Origin: a virus
Reading direction: 5' to 3' (one strand)
Length of the DNA stretch: 28,667 bases
IMG/VR virus record: IMGVR_UViG_3300020054_000423
Coordinates: 1 to 28,667 of that record
In this document: positions 12,263 to 20,355 of the stretch, piece by piece
Numbering within the stretch: position 1 is the stretch's first letter
Layout of the letters: each line of letters begins with the position of its first letter
Position numbers and translations under genes: made by a program
The notes under the pieces: generated by a model
What the model saw: the letters and a program-made list of their open reading frames with translations, nothing else
What the model was told of the DNA's origin: nothing
The model's database searches: none

Positions 12263-12686
12263 GGGCGGAAGCGAGACTGAGGGCGATTGGGCGGTGGGCC
12301 GGGTCGTGTCGCTTGCGGATGAGAACGCTTACCTGAACCAAGCGCTTAGGAGCGTGATAGACGGCCTGCCCGAGCAGGCAAAGACGCGGGTTGCCGAACC
12401 GGCTGACGCGCGGGAGCTTGAGCAGTTGACAGCGCGGGTCAAAGAGCTGGAGGAGACATATCTCGACCTGAACAACCGTATCTCGCTTTTGGAGCTTGAG
12501 AGGCGTGTGGACCCGAGGGTGCGACCCACTGGCGAGATTGATCCTGTGGGGTTGCTGAAGGCGGCGCGTAAATCCGTGATGGAGGCGAGGCAAGCGTACA
12601 GTGACTCTTTGCGGGAGATGGAATTGAAGAATGCTTTTAAGCTAATTGAGGCGGTCATCAGGGAGCTGTCGCATGGCAATCAGTGA
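12255..12686 (+). CDS. Hypothetical coiled-coil protein (143 aa)
   Basis: It begins MTEGGSETEGDWAVGRVVSL, then a strong coiled coil, LEQLTARVKELEETYLDLNN then RISLLELERRV, and a second helical region (ARKSVMEARQAYSDSLREME). The ATG at 12255 follows GAGGTGAGCC and overlaps the end of the 11390 frame. Function unknown. It is the last clear gene before the packaging module and overlaps the start of a 25-aa ORF. Confidence 0.78.
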   Translation: MTEGGSETEGDWAVGRVVSLADENAYLNQALRSVIDGLPEQAKTRVAEPADARELEQLTARVKELEETYLDLNNRISLLELERRVDPRVRPTGEIDPVGLLKAARKSVMEARQAYSDSLREMELKNAFKLIEAVIRELSHGNQ

Positions 12687-12750
12687 GTCTGACGTCCGGT
12701 CGGCACTCCCGTTGACGACGGCGTCTCGTGATCGTATATTAGGCCCATGA
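12673..12750 (+). CDS. Tiny ORF (25 aa) coupled to the terminase small-subunit start
   Basis: The ATG at 12673 follows GGGAG with 7-nt spacing. It encodes MAISESDVRSALPLTTASRD plus RILGP, and its TGA at 12748-12750 overlaps the ATG of the next gene (ATGA). The next gene has no Shine-Dalgarno of its own, so this ORF could deliver ribosomes to it. It lies over the promoter at 12712-12740. The peptide itself may have no function. Confidence 0.42.
   Translation: MAISESDVRSALPLTTASRDRILGP
12712..12740 (+). promoter_or_regulatory. Rightward promoter at the terminase genes, apparently leaderless
   Basis: TTGACG (12712-12717), a 17-bp spacer and TATATT (12735-12740) form a good sigma70-type promoter. 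The ATG of the next gene is only 6 nt past the -10, so transcription would begin at or next to the start codon and give a leaderless mRNA. A GAGTC (GANTC) site lies at 12685-12689, 22 bp upstream of the -35. Confidence 0.65.
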
Positions 12751-13040
12751 GCAAGACAGATGCAGACTTGAGGGAGATCGTCGAGGCGGCAGGCAACAAA
12801 GCCCTGAAGCGCTTGCAGGAGGACGGCATCGATTTGGATTATCTCATCGCCGAGAACCTGAAGACCGACTTCAACAAGACGCTGGCCACTCTCTCTAAGT
12901 TTACGGTCCAGAAGAAAGAGACGACGGTGAGGCAGGAGACGGCAATCGAACAGCTCTCCGATTCGCAGCTCGACGCAATCATTGCTGCGGGCGAGAAGGA
13001 GATCGCTGGTCGAGAGGCGTCAGGCAAGACGAAGCACTGA
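12747..13040 (+). CDS. terS: Putative terminase small subunit
   Basis: The 97-residue helical protein (MSKTDADLREIVEAAGNKAL at the start, LSDSQLDAIIAAGEKEIAG near the end) lies directly upstream of the large terminase, the usual place for the small subunit that recognises phage DNA for packaging. It is shorter than most small terminases and no clear HTH is visible, so the assignment rests mostly on position. The ATG lacks a Shine-Dalgarno: it is either leaderless from the promoter at 12712-12740 or coupled to the 25-aa ORF. It ends 2 nt before the terL start. Confidence 0.55.
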   Translation: MSKTDADLREIVEAAGNKALKRLQEDGIDLDYLIAENLKTDFNKTLATLSKFTVQKKETTVRQETAIEQLSDSQLDAIIAAGEKEIAGREASGKTKH

Positions 13041-13042
13041 TC

Positions 13043-14707
13043 GTGCCGGACGGCGGCTTTGATTATGATCGGCTGGTCAACGAGGCCAAGCGCGAGAAGC
13101 TGCGGCGCAAGGCTCAGAACGACCTGATCGCGTTCACGCAGTACACCTACCCGAAATATAAGCCAGCGCTACTGCACCGGGCGATTGCGAAGGCGTTGAA
13201 GGCTGTGCTTGATGGCAAGCTGGATCGTCTGATGATCCTGACAGGACCGCGCCACGGGAAATCGGAGCTGTGCTCGAAACGGTTTCCGGCGTTCGCTCTG
13301 GGGCACAAGCCAGACCTGCAGTTCATCTCGACATCGGCGAACATGGACCTCGCCCGGCAGTTTGGCGGCAACGTGCGCGACATCATCGACAGCCCTGAGT
13401 ACGCGGAGGTATTCCCGCACACGAGGCTGCAGCCGGGGCAGGAGAGCCGGGAGCGCTGGGGGACGACGCAGAACGGCATCTTTCAGGCGTTTGGTACGGG
13501 TGGCCGCCCTATCGGCTACGGTGGTGACCTGATTCTTGTGGATGACCCCTTTGGCTCGATGGAAGATGCAGAATCTGAGACGGTACGCCGCAAGGTCCAC
13601 GACTGGTTCTCGACGACGCTGTATCACCGCCTGCAGCCGGGGGGTGCGATGGTGTTGATCAATCACCGGATGCACGAGGAAGACCTGTCCGGCCACCTGT
13701 TGGAGCAGCAGAAGCACGGCGGCGATGAGTGGTTCGTGCTGTCGCTGCCGACGGAGCTTAACAAGGAAGCGGCGAAGCTGATGGGCCGCAAGGAGGGCGA
13801 GGCGCTCTGGCCCGAGGCGTTCCCGCTGGAGGCCCTGCACCGGATCAAGAACAACATCGGGACGCGGGCATACAGCTCGCTGTACCTGCAAGACCCGGCA
13901 GCGGCAGAGGTGGGTATCTTCAAGCGGGACTGGTTCAACCTGTGGCCAAACGAGGAGGAGCTGCCAGTCTTCGACTTCGTGATCCAGAGCTATGATACGG
14001 CATACACGGACAAGACGTCGAACGATCCGACGGCGATGAGCGCGTGGGGCGTGTTCACGGTGCCGAAGTGGCTGAAGCGAGACTATCCGAACGCGCCCGA
14101 CAAGGGCCTGATGCTGATCGATTGCTGGGAGGATCACATCGGTTTCCCGGATTTGAAGAAGAGGATGCACAAAGAGTGGCAGAACGTGACCTACGGGGCG
14201 ACGTGGCAGGCGGAAGACGACGAGGGGCCGATGATCCACGACATGAACAACCCGATGTTCGGTCCCGGATCGAAGGTGCAGCAAGGCAAGAGCGCCGACA
14301 TTGTCCTGATCGAGGACAAGGGCTCGGGGCAGGCGGTTCGTCAGATGCTGCAGCGTGCTGGTGTGCCCGTGGTCCCATATTCGCCGGGCAAACAGGGCAA
14401 GGCGGCGAGAGGACACGCAGCGTCGCCGTTGGCTGAGGCTGGGGCGGTCTGGGTGCCGGAGAGCAAGAAGGTCGGGGATGTGGCGAGCTGGGCGGCTCCG
14501 CTGATCGCGCAGCTCTGCACGTTCACGCGAGAGGGCTCTATTAAGCACGATGACCTGTTCGACAGCGCAACGCAGGCGATGAACTACGCGATCAAGCACC
14601 GGCTGGTGGCCGACGATCCTGATCTGTTGCCTGATCCGACCGAGGGTCAGTTTGCTGATGATGAACCGAGCTTCGGGTCGATGGGTGGGCGCAACGTATA
14701 TGATTAA
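13043..14707 (+). CDS. terL: Terminase large subunit (packaging ATPase/nuclease)
   Basis: The large terminase pumps DNA into the capsid and cuts concatemers. The 554-residue protein has a classic ATPase domain: Walker A GPRHGKSE (68-75), LQFISTSANMDLA (92-104), Walker B LILVDDP (163-169) and a VLINHRMHEEDL coupling-motif region. The RNase H-like nuclease domain follows, with acidic residues in SYDTAYTDKTSNDPT (D at about 317), VLIEDKGSG (about 418-426) and HDDLFDSATQA (about 499-509). It starts with GTG at 13043, has no clear Shine-Dalgarno, and lies 2 nt after the small-subunit stop, so coupling is likely. Its end overlaps the zinc-binding gene by 8 nt. Confidence 0.97.
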   Translation: MPDGGFDYDRLVNEAKREKLRRKAQNDLIAFTQYTYPKYKPALLHRAIAKALKAVLDGKLDRLMILTGPRHGKSELCSKRFPAFALGHKPDLQFISTSANMDLARQFGGNVRDIIDSPEYAEVFPHTRLQPGQESRERWGTTQNGIFQAFGTGGRPIGYGGDLILVDDPFGSMEDAESETVRRKVHDWFSTTLYHRLQPGGAMVLINHRMHEEDLSGHLLEQQKHGGDEWFVLSLPTELNKEAAKLMGRKEGEALWPEAFPLEALHRIKNNIGTRAYSSLYLQDPAAAEVGIFKRDWFNLWPNEEELPVFDFVIQSYDTAYTDKTSNDPTAMSAWGVFTVPKWLKRDYPNAPDKGLMLIDCWEDHIGFPDLKKRMHKEWQNVTYGATWQAEDDEGPMIHDMNNPMFGPGSKVQQGKSADIVLIEDKGSGQAVRQMLQRAGVPVVPYSPGKQGKAARGHAASPLAEAGAVWVPESKKVGDVASWAAPLIAQLCTFTREGSIKHDDLFDSATQAMNYAIKHRLVADDPDLLPDPTEGQFADDEPSFGSMGGRNVYD

Positions 14708-14954
14708 CGCCCGCAAAAAGCCATATACCGAGCGCGGTGTCCGTCGTCTGCAATGCTGCGTCGCCGGGTGCAGTAATAAAGCGCAGTTCCAGTGGCAGTG
14801 CTGTGCCACCGGCAATCTATGGATGCCGATCTGCGTCGAACACGACGTCGAGCTTAACAAGATGGTTCTCGTCTGGATTGGCCACCCCGACGCGGGGCGG
14901 CTGGGTCAGGAGTACGAAGCGAGAGTGAAGGGGAAAGGTGATGCCATTCACTAG
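14700..14954 (+). CDS. Small Cys-rich zinc-binding protein (84 aa)
   Basis: It starts MINARKKPYTERGVRRLQCC and contains LQCCVAGCSNKAQFQWQCCA then PICVEHDVELNKMVLVWIG. The Cys/His spacing, together with the FQWQCCA...W.PICxxHDVELN pattern, fits a phage-encoded zinc-finger family that I recall near terminase genes. Partner and function are unknown. The start at 14700 overlaps the terL stop by 8 nt; an upstream in-frame ATG lies within terL. Its end overlaps the next gene by 14 nt. Confidence 0.8.
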   Translation: MINARKKPYTERGVRRLQCCVAGCSNKAQFQWQCCATGNLWMPICVEHDVELNKMVLVWIGHPDAGRLGQEYEARVKGKGDAIH

Positions 14955-15201
14955 GCATGAGTTGTTTGGCTATCTGCACGGCCCGCTGATGAAGCTGGGT
15001 AGGGAGCGTGGGTGCTCGTCAGTGTTGCTGGAGTTTTTCTTCGTGGACGACACGATTGACATCGTTTTCAGGTGGAGATCAGAAGGCGCTAAGGTCGGCA
15101 CGAGCTGCAGCCTGACGATGCTTGAGAAGCTGGACGACCCGATGCTGTATCTTCTGGCAAGGGCGACGGAAATCCTTGACCGGCAACGTCCCCTGAAGTA
15201 G
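14941..15201 (+). CDS. Hypothetical 86-aa protein
   Basis: The product starts MPFTRHELFGYLHGPLMKLG. A beta-rich middle (SSVLLEFFFVDDTIDIVFRW) is followed by a helical end (LEKLDDPMLYLLARATEILD). The ATG at 14941 (or GTG at 14938) follows AAGGGGAAAGG. It is the last gene before the terminator at 15261 and closes the terminase unit. No family is recognised. A TTGACC promoter candidate lies at its 3' end. Confidence 0.75.
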   Translation: MPFTRHELFGYLHGPLMKLGRERGCSSVLLEFFFVDDTIDIVFRWRSEGAKVGTSCSLTMLEKLDDPMLYLLARATEILDRQRPLK

Positions 15202-15204
15202 ATT
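15176..15204 (+). promoter_or_regulatory. Candidate promoter just upstream of the terminator
   Basis: TTGACC (15176-15181, 5/6), a 17-bp spacer and TAGATT (15199-15204, 4/6) point rightward. Transcription from it would begin near 15211 and run only about 75 nt before the strong terminator at 15261-15285, so any product would be a short RNA. The -10 includes the TAG stop of the 86-aa gene. Confidence 0.45.
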
Positions 15205-15260
15205 TCAGGTTCCGCACGCGACTTCTCCCGGCTCTCGGGATGTGTGGACCTCCCAACTGG

Positions 15261-15285
15261 CGGGGCTTCGGCCCCGTTTTTTTTT
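15261..15285 (+). terminator. Strong intrinsic (rho-independent) terminator
   Basis: CGGGGC (15261-15266), TTCG loop (15267-15270) and GCCCCG (15271-15276) are followed by nine T residues (15277-15285). This textbook terminator ends the terminase unit on the plus strand and separates it from the 15357-21081 cassette. The hairpin core is the same as the two leftward hairpins that lack a U-run. Confidence 0.95.
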
Positions 15286-15318
15286 GTGGATCACCGCCGG
15301 GTTTTATTTTTCTGGCCG

Positions 15319-15348
15319 CCGTGTTATTTTCTGTCTGTTGCAACACGG
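15319..15348 (+). promoter_or_regulatory. Hairpin overlapping the ribosome site of the polyvalent protein gene
   Basis: CCGTGTT (15319-15325) pairs perfectly with AACACGG (15342-15348). The right arm includes part of the Shine-Dalgarno CGGAG (15346-15350) of the gene starting at 15357. The loop is 16 nt. The stem could hold back translation of this gene until it opens. No clear promoter was found between the terminator and the gene. Confidence 0.5.
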
Positions 15349-15356
15349 AGTTTTTG

Positions 15357-17657
15357 ATGGGCGGCATCGTAAAGCTGGTCGAAGAGGGCGTAGGCGCGCT
15401 CACTCAGGCGATCAGGAACGCGCGCAGGCGCAGGGGGCAGTCGTCCCGCATGGGGCCTGAGAGCGGCCAGACGTATGGCGCTGAGGTGACTGGATCGTAC
15501 CGTGGGCGCAAGACATACAAACCGTCGCGCCCGATGCCAGCCCCGGATGATATGAGCTTGGAAGCGACGCGAGCCCGTATGGAGGCCGCAGGGTTCGATC
15601 CTGACAGCCCGTTCCTGTATCACAGCACGCGCTTTGGCCCGAGCATATCCTCGTCTCCGGGCATGGGTTTTTCCAGAGCTGACAGAGAGGCTCAGAAGGC
15701 TATCTTTACGTCAACTGACCCGAAATCGACCGAGCCATATGGTGGCTTGGATGACTGGGTTGAGATGGCACGGGCCGGGGGCGGGTTTCCGTCTGAGTCT
15801 GTTATGGTCCCACTGCGACATCGCGGTGAGCTGATCGACATTGATTACCCGAAATATGTGCGAGAGCGCTTCACTGATGACGAGCTTCGGGCCATTGACA
15901 TGGACCCCTATCTTCTGGAGGAGGGCTCGTCGTTCCCGTTCCGGCGACCGATCATGAGCCGCCTGATTGATGACTATAAGGGGCAGGCGGAGGGCGTTCG
16001 CGTCCGCAACATGGAAGACATCTTGCCGTGGGAATATGAGGAACTGCGAGGCGGCCCCGATTTCCAATGGCCAGATCAAACGGTTATATTTGACCCGGCG
16101 GACCTGCGTGTTCCGTGGGCTGGTTTCAGGCCAGAGCCTGACGACATGAAGATCAACGATCTGGGCTACGCCGACGGCGGTGAGGTGGATGCGTATAAGT
16201 TCAAGGGGAAGCCCTTGTCTGACGCGGTTGCCGATGCAATGAACCTCGATGAGAATGTTGACTATAGGCCCGTCATGCCATTTATCCCGTTCGTTGGGAT
16301 GAAGGACGGCTCTACCGAGCTTGGCTGGCCCCAGTCGGTGATCGACGCGGTGGCTGGCCTTATGGCATATGGGCACATGGCGAAGGGCGGGGACGTCACC
16401 TACGAGGACATAGCCAACACGGCTATGACCGTTGCCGGTGGGGGCTTGTTAGGAACCAAACCGAAGGGTGCGCTAGGGATGTTCGCGGGCAGGAATGCCA
16501 AAACGGCGGACTTGGATCGTCTGGCGCGGGCTGAGGCTATGGAGGCCGAGGGGGTGGACAGTGAAGCTATTCGCCAAGCCACAGGATGGTTTAGGGGGGC
16601 GGACGAGCACTGGCGGTTTGAGATTGATGACAGCCAATTTAAAGTGAGGGGTCGGAAGGAAGCTAAGGAGCAGAAAAACCGGCGATTGATGGAGGCCGGT
16701 GCCCTAAGTCAACTGGCAAAAGAAAAACAAATGGACTTGAAGATTCAGCCCGATCTTTTCCCAAGCGACGCCAGAGCCGCGATTGCGGATATGAAGGCGA
16801 AGGCGCGAAGCATGAGGCACCAGCCGCCGATGATGATCCCTAACAAAGACACCCTCATGGAAGATTTTGTCGATCATCCTGAGCTTTTTGAGGCTTACCC
16901 TGAGTTAAGAAAATTGATTGCAAAAGACATTGGGAACGTCTTTGATATGTTCGGTTATTATAATGACAACAAAAAGACCATTGGGCTTTCCCGACTAGCT
17001 GCGGGATCGAAGGAGCGCCCTGTAATGGCCCATGAGCTTCAGCACGCAATTCAGGCTATTGAGGGCCACGCTGGAGGCTCTAGCCCAGCTTTCTATCGGG
17101 ACAAGGATGTGCTGTCCCCGGAGTGGGATGAGTTTATTTTAAACACGCAATTGGGTGGCCCAAAGTCTGCGGATTACAAGCGTGTGGCTGATTTTGAGAA
17201 GAGGCCTGATTACTTAGACCTCGAAGACCTCGCGGAAGATATATGGATGGATAATGATTTCCCGGCTCGGTTGGATGAACTTAGAGCTGATTTGTTTAAC
17301 GCGAAGGGCAATGATGATTATGACGGGATTGACGAGGCTACAGAGAAGATCAGGAGCCTCAAGGAGTATTATGTGTATCTCCTAGAGGAGGTTGACCCTG
17401 ATTTGGCTGAGTACAAGCGGCTGAATCTGGTTGAGGGCATCCATACGAATGGACCGAGCAAATGGCTGACAGCCAACGAGGCCTACGAGAAAACTGCGGG
17501 CGAAGTCGAGGCTGTCAATGTCGAGCGCCGGTTAGATTACACGCCTCAAGTGAGGCGCGGGGCAAGCCCGAAGGTAACACAGTCTGTTCCAGATGAGGTG
17601 CAAATCAGGGCTGAGGATTATTACGCTAACGGCGGAGCATTGAGGAGAGTGAGGTGA
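15357..17657 (+). CDS. Polyvalent protein: ART-like domain plus LPD23/HELQH metallopeptidase domain
   Basis: Phage polyvalent proteins combine enzyme domains and are thought to be injected with or act on host DNA. Residues about 86-260 resemble an ADP-ribosyltransferase-like fold: FLYHSTRFG (86-94), AIFTSTDPK with a following Tyr (115-128), VMVPLRHRGELIDIDYPKY (149-167) and the closing QTVIFDPADLR (241-251). Residues about 399-546 match LPD23-type sequence (ATGWFRGADEHWRFEIDD, 408-425). The HExxH zinc motif HELQH follows at 559-563, with the possible third ligand in GEVEA (715-719). The ATG at 15357 (766 aa) follows CGGAG; the frame upstream crosses the terminator and was rejected. Its stop overlaps the next GTG. 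Catalytic activity is not proven. Confidence 0.78.
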   Translation: MGGIVKLVEEGVGALTQAIRNARRRRGQSSRMGPESGQTYGAEVTGSYRGRKTYKPSRPMPAPDDMSLEATRARMEAAGFDPDSPFLYHSTRFGPSISSSPGMGFSRADREAQKAIFTSTDPKSTEPYGGLDDWVEMARAGGGFPSESVMVPLRHRGELIDIDYPKYVRERFTDDELRAIDMDPYLLEEGSSFPFRRPIMSRLIDDYKGQAEGVRVRNMEDILPWEYEELRGGPDFQWPDQTVIFDPADLRVPWAGFRPEPDDMKINDLGYADGGEVDAYKFKGKPLSDAVADAMNLDENVDYRPVMPFIPFVGMKDGSTELGWPQSVIDAVAGLMAYGHMAKGGDVTYEDIANTAMTVAGGGLLGTKPKGALGMFAGRNAKTADLDRLARAEAMEAEGVDSEAIRQATGWFRGADEHWRFEIDDSQFKVRGRKEAKEQKNRRLMEAGALSQLAKEKQMDLKIQPDLFPSDARAAIADMKAKARSMRHQPPMMIPNKDTLMEDFVDHPELFEAYPELRKLIAKDIGNVFDMFGYYNDNKKTIGLSRLAAGSKERPVMAHELQHAIQAIEGHAGGSSPAFYRDKDVLSPEWDEFILNTQLGGPKSADYKRVADFEKRPDYLDLEDLAEDIWMDNDFPARLDELRADLFNAKGNDDYDGIDEATEKIRSLKEYYVYLLEEVDPDLAEYKRLNLVEGIHTNGPSKWLTANEAYEKTAGEVEAVNVERRLDYTPQVRRGASPKVTQSVPDEVQIRAEDYYANGGALRRVR

Positions 17658-18931
17658 GTAAGGTTCGCGCCATTTCCGAACTTGGTGAAGGAGTTTTGCG
17701 TTGGCTTTTCGGGCAACACAACATTACACCGGGCGGTCTAAAGATAGCAGATAAGGCCGGAGGCCTTTCGATGCCGTCAATTGCCATCTCGCGGGCGGAC
17801 ACACCGCTTGAGAAGTTCGGAGAGATCACGCTTATGGCCAACCCGGACCTTGTGACGCCATCCCGGACAACAAGGGTTTGGCCGAACGACGCTTATACCG
17901 GGCGGCAGCCAAGGTCTGAGACGTATTTTGCCAACAAGAAAGATTATTTAAGGAACATCGCCTCTGACCCGGATTTGGGGCATTTAAGAGATATAGGCTA
18001 CGCGCATGAGTCATTGGGTGGAATCGGAGGCGGCGTTGACGATTTCGACAAGAGGCTGAGAGAGATTCAAGCAGCGCAGGAGCTGGGGATCATCAACCCG
18101 TCTGATTATGATAACATGGGAGACCTTTGGATGGATTCGATGCAGGCCCTGCGGCAGGTATCTGATGCGTCGCGAGAAATGGCCATGAAAAATGCTGGCG
18201 GTCTTTCTAGGTACGCTGAATTGCAAGAAATGCTCCCGCGCGGGTACTCTCCGAGTGGGAACCGCCTGAAGCCTGTTCCCTACACGATTGAGAATGTTTT
18301 CAAGCAGATGAAGAAAGAGGGCGCTGGCTTTGCTGGTGGCGAGAACTTCATTTATGGAGCCCCGTCATTCCGCGCCGAGGTGTCGTATCCGTTTGATGAT
18401 TTGGCTGATATAAAGGCCAACAGGGGGCGCATATATTCCCCTGACGCAATGATGCCAGTTAAGGACCAGTTCGACGAAGACGTCATGGATGTTGCTTCTC
18501 TCGTGGCTGGTGAGCTTGGTGGTGACGGAGGGATGCGCGGGATTGATGACGCGCTTGCTTACATGACGGATTTTGCCAAGACCGGCAGGCGTCCTAAGTG
18601 GTCGGATAAAGACATTAGCCCGGAGGCTCAGGAGCGGATTAAAGAAGTAGCGCATCAGGCGCGGAATATGGCGACGGAGTATTTTGAGGCGAAGCCGCGT
18701 CGCATTGTGCAGCTCTCTGAGTTTGCTGGCGCGATGATCCCGGACGGCCTCCCTCCTGAGACTGAGCAGATACTCAAGAAGCACGGGATTGAGCGTATTT
18801 TCAAGTATGGGGAAAATGAGGATCGCGCGTCGCTTCTTCATAATTTTAAAGACCTGATGTTCTCTCTAGCCCCTTATGCTATCATCTCCGGCGTTGCCGG
18901 AGGCGCGTTGACCGAAGATGGAGAATTATAA
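17654..18931 (+). CDS. Polyvalent-associated domain protein (425 aa)
   Basis: Residues 29-86 (IADKAGGLSMPSIAISRADT, FGEITLMANPDLV, and NDAYTGRQP) match a segment that recurs in giant phage polyvalent proteins: a GGLxxPSIAIxK...FGxITLI...DAYTxRxP pattern with no known activity. The rest is helical with ELQEMLPRGYSPSG and SYPFDDLADIKANRGRIYS, also reminiscent of such proteins. A hydrophobic stretch, FSLAPYAIISGVAGGAL (about 402-418), lies near the C-terminus. The GTG at 17654 forms GTGA with the previous stop and has GGAGAGTGAG nearby; its TAA forms TAATG with the next gene. Translation of the cassette is clearly coupled. Biochemical role unknown. Confidence 0.75.
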   Translation: MSKVRAISELGEGVLRWLFGQHNITPGGLKIADKAGGLSMPSIAISRADTPLEKFGEITLMANPDLVTPSRTTRVWPNDAYTGRQPRSETYFANKKDYLRNIASDPDLGHLRDIGYAHESLGGIGGGVDDFDKRLREIQAAQELGIINPSDYDNMGDLWMDSMQALRQVSDASREMAMKNAGGLSRYAELQEMLPRGYSPSGNRLKPVPYTIENVFKQMKKEGAGFAGGENFIYGAPSFRAEVSYPFDDLADIKANRGRIYSPDAMMPVKDQFDEDVMDVASLVAGELGGDGGMRGIDDALAYMTDFAKTGRRPKWSDKDISPEAQERIKEVAHQARNMATEYFEAKPRRIVQLSEFAGAMIPDGLPPETEQILKKHGIERIFKYGENEDRASLLHNFKDLMFSLAPYAIISGVAGGALTEDGEL

Positions 18932-20355
18932 TGGCTGGTAAACTTGGCGGACTGGCAAAAGCGGCGGGATATATCGTTGACGAGGTTGGTGATGCGGTTA
19001 TGCCCTACGTCGATGACGCTATTAGTGCGGTTGAGGATTTCGCGCGTGGGCCTCGTGGGCCTAGCCGTGAAATTGACCGCATACCTTCTCGCTTGCCGGG
19101 GACAAAATCGCCTATTGATGACCCGCTTGACAGGACACTAACGATTGACAGAGAGGCAGCGGTGCGCGCTCCAGAGGTCTATGAGCACAATGTTCGGCGA
19201 CTGACCGATATTCCGGGCCTTGGTCACCTTTCTGACGCGGCTGATGTTGCCGAAATCGAAGGCGAGGCAATGAAGCACTTCGAGGACAACCTACAGTTCT
19301 TGATTGACATAACGCCAGCGGGAAAGGTGGCACGGAACAGAGAATGGTATGTCGGCGCTAATAATTTTGCGCACACTCTTGCTGACAGGTATGGGCTTGA
19401 TCACCGCAGTGTTGCTGGGACGATTGCCGCCCTTTCTCCACAGAAGGACTGGTATCAGAATGCGTCTCTGGCGGAGCGGATGGCTGATATCAATTTCCAA
19501 AAATCAGACGTGGTCACATCCAATGACATGCTCGATTTCGGGATGAACAACCTGAAAAAACAAGAGCAAATTGATGTCTTATCAGATATAGCCGGGAAAA
19601 GGCTATCTGATCTGGATACTGACTTGGAACGGGCTGTTTGGATACGTCTCTATGACGAGGTGCATAACCCTAAGCACTATCGGGAGTTCACTCCAGATGG
19701 GATGCTCGGTGATTTTGTGAAGAAGGGCGACGGCACTGACCGGAAGGTTTCTTGGGGTTCTTTCAACGAAATCATCAAGGCAGACAAGGCGCTGAGGTCC
19801 GGTGGTGATTTGGATACTTTGAGCAACCTCATGGGGACCAAGCACAAGGTGCGTTCGTTCTTTAACAACAACGCTGACCCGTTTAGCCCGTATGACGACG
19901 TGACTGGGGACACGCACCAAGTTGCCGGTAACACTCTTATGCCATATAGTGGGAACTCGGGTCCGGTGCAGCAAAACTTCGGGACTGCCTCGTTTGGTAC
20001 GGCAGGAAAGCCGGATAACTGGGTTCCGGCCAAAAGCGCGAACCCACTAGGCGTTCACGGGACGTACCCGTTCCATGCGGACGCAGTGAGGAATGTTGCG
20101 CGCCGTAACAACTTGATGGGCCGAGAAGGTCAGTCGGTCACTTGGGAAACGATCAGGGAGATGTTCCCCGCTGCCGATAAGAACCCGGAGTTTATGAACA
20201 GGGTTGCTAACATTTGGCGGTCGGTAGAAAGAGGAGAGATCAATGCAGGAGAAGCTAGAAACCGTATTGCGAGAATTGCCCGCAGACCTTCGCCCCTCGG
20301 CGAGGGAGGACGGGGTGTTGAACTACTTGATCCAAAAGAAGCGTCCACTTACTAA
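18931..20355 (+). CDS. DUF7178/HhH-glycosylase-like protein of the polyvalent cassette (474 aa)
   Basis: Residues 139-174 (WYVGANNFAHTLADRYGL, then VAGTIAALSPQKDW) resemble the (A)N..A..LA..YG......AG..AALSPQ..W pattern of DUF7178-like phage proteins. Farther on, KVRSFFNN (306-313) and VTGDTHQVAGN (324-334) occupy the place of the K..xF..N and VDTHV segments of helix-hairpin-helix DNA glycosylases, where the Asp is catalytic. A base-excision or DNA-binding role is therefore possible but unproven. The N-terminal 130 residues are unrecognised. The ATG at 18931 overlaps the upstream stop. Its last 37 codons (from about residue 438) overlap the next gene in another frame. Confidence 0.75.
   Translation: MAGKLGGLAKAAGYIVDEVGDAVMPYVDDAISAVEDFARGPRGPSREIDRIPSRLPGTKSPIDDPLDRTLTIDREAAVRAPEVYEHNVRRLTDIPGLGHLSDAADVAEIEGEAMKHFEDNLQFLIDITPAGKVARNREWYVGANNFAHTLADRYGLDHRSVAGTIAALSPQKDWYQNASLAERMADINFQKSDVVTSNDMLDFGMNNLKKQEQIDVLSDIAGKRLSDLDTDLERAVWIRLYDEVHNPKHYREFTPDGMLGDFVKKGDGTDRKVSWGSFNEIIKADKALRSGGDLDTLSNLMGTKHKVRSFFNNNADPFSPYDDVTGDTHQVAGNTLMPYSGNSGPVQQNFGTASFGTAGKPDNWVPAKSANPLGVHGTYPFHADAVRNVARRNNLMGREGQSVTWETIREMFPAADKNPEFMNRVANIWRSVERGEINAGEARNRIARIARRPSPLGEGGRGVELLDPKEASTY

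Noticed and set aside
13169-14860. Long minus-strand frame opposite the large terminase (563 codons)
   Set aside because: It is the antisense of terL, with a His/Arg/Leu-heavy composition typical of a shadow; terL has clear ATPase and nuclease motifs.
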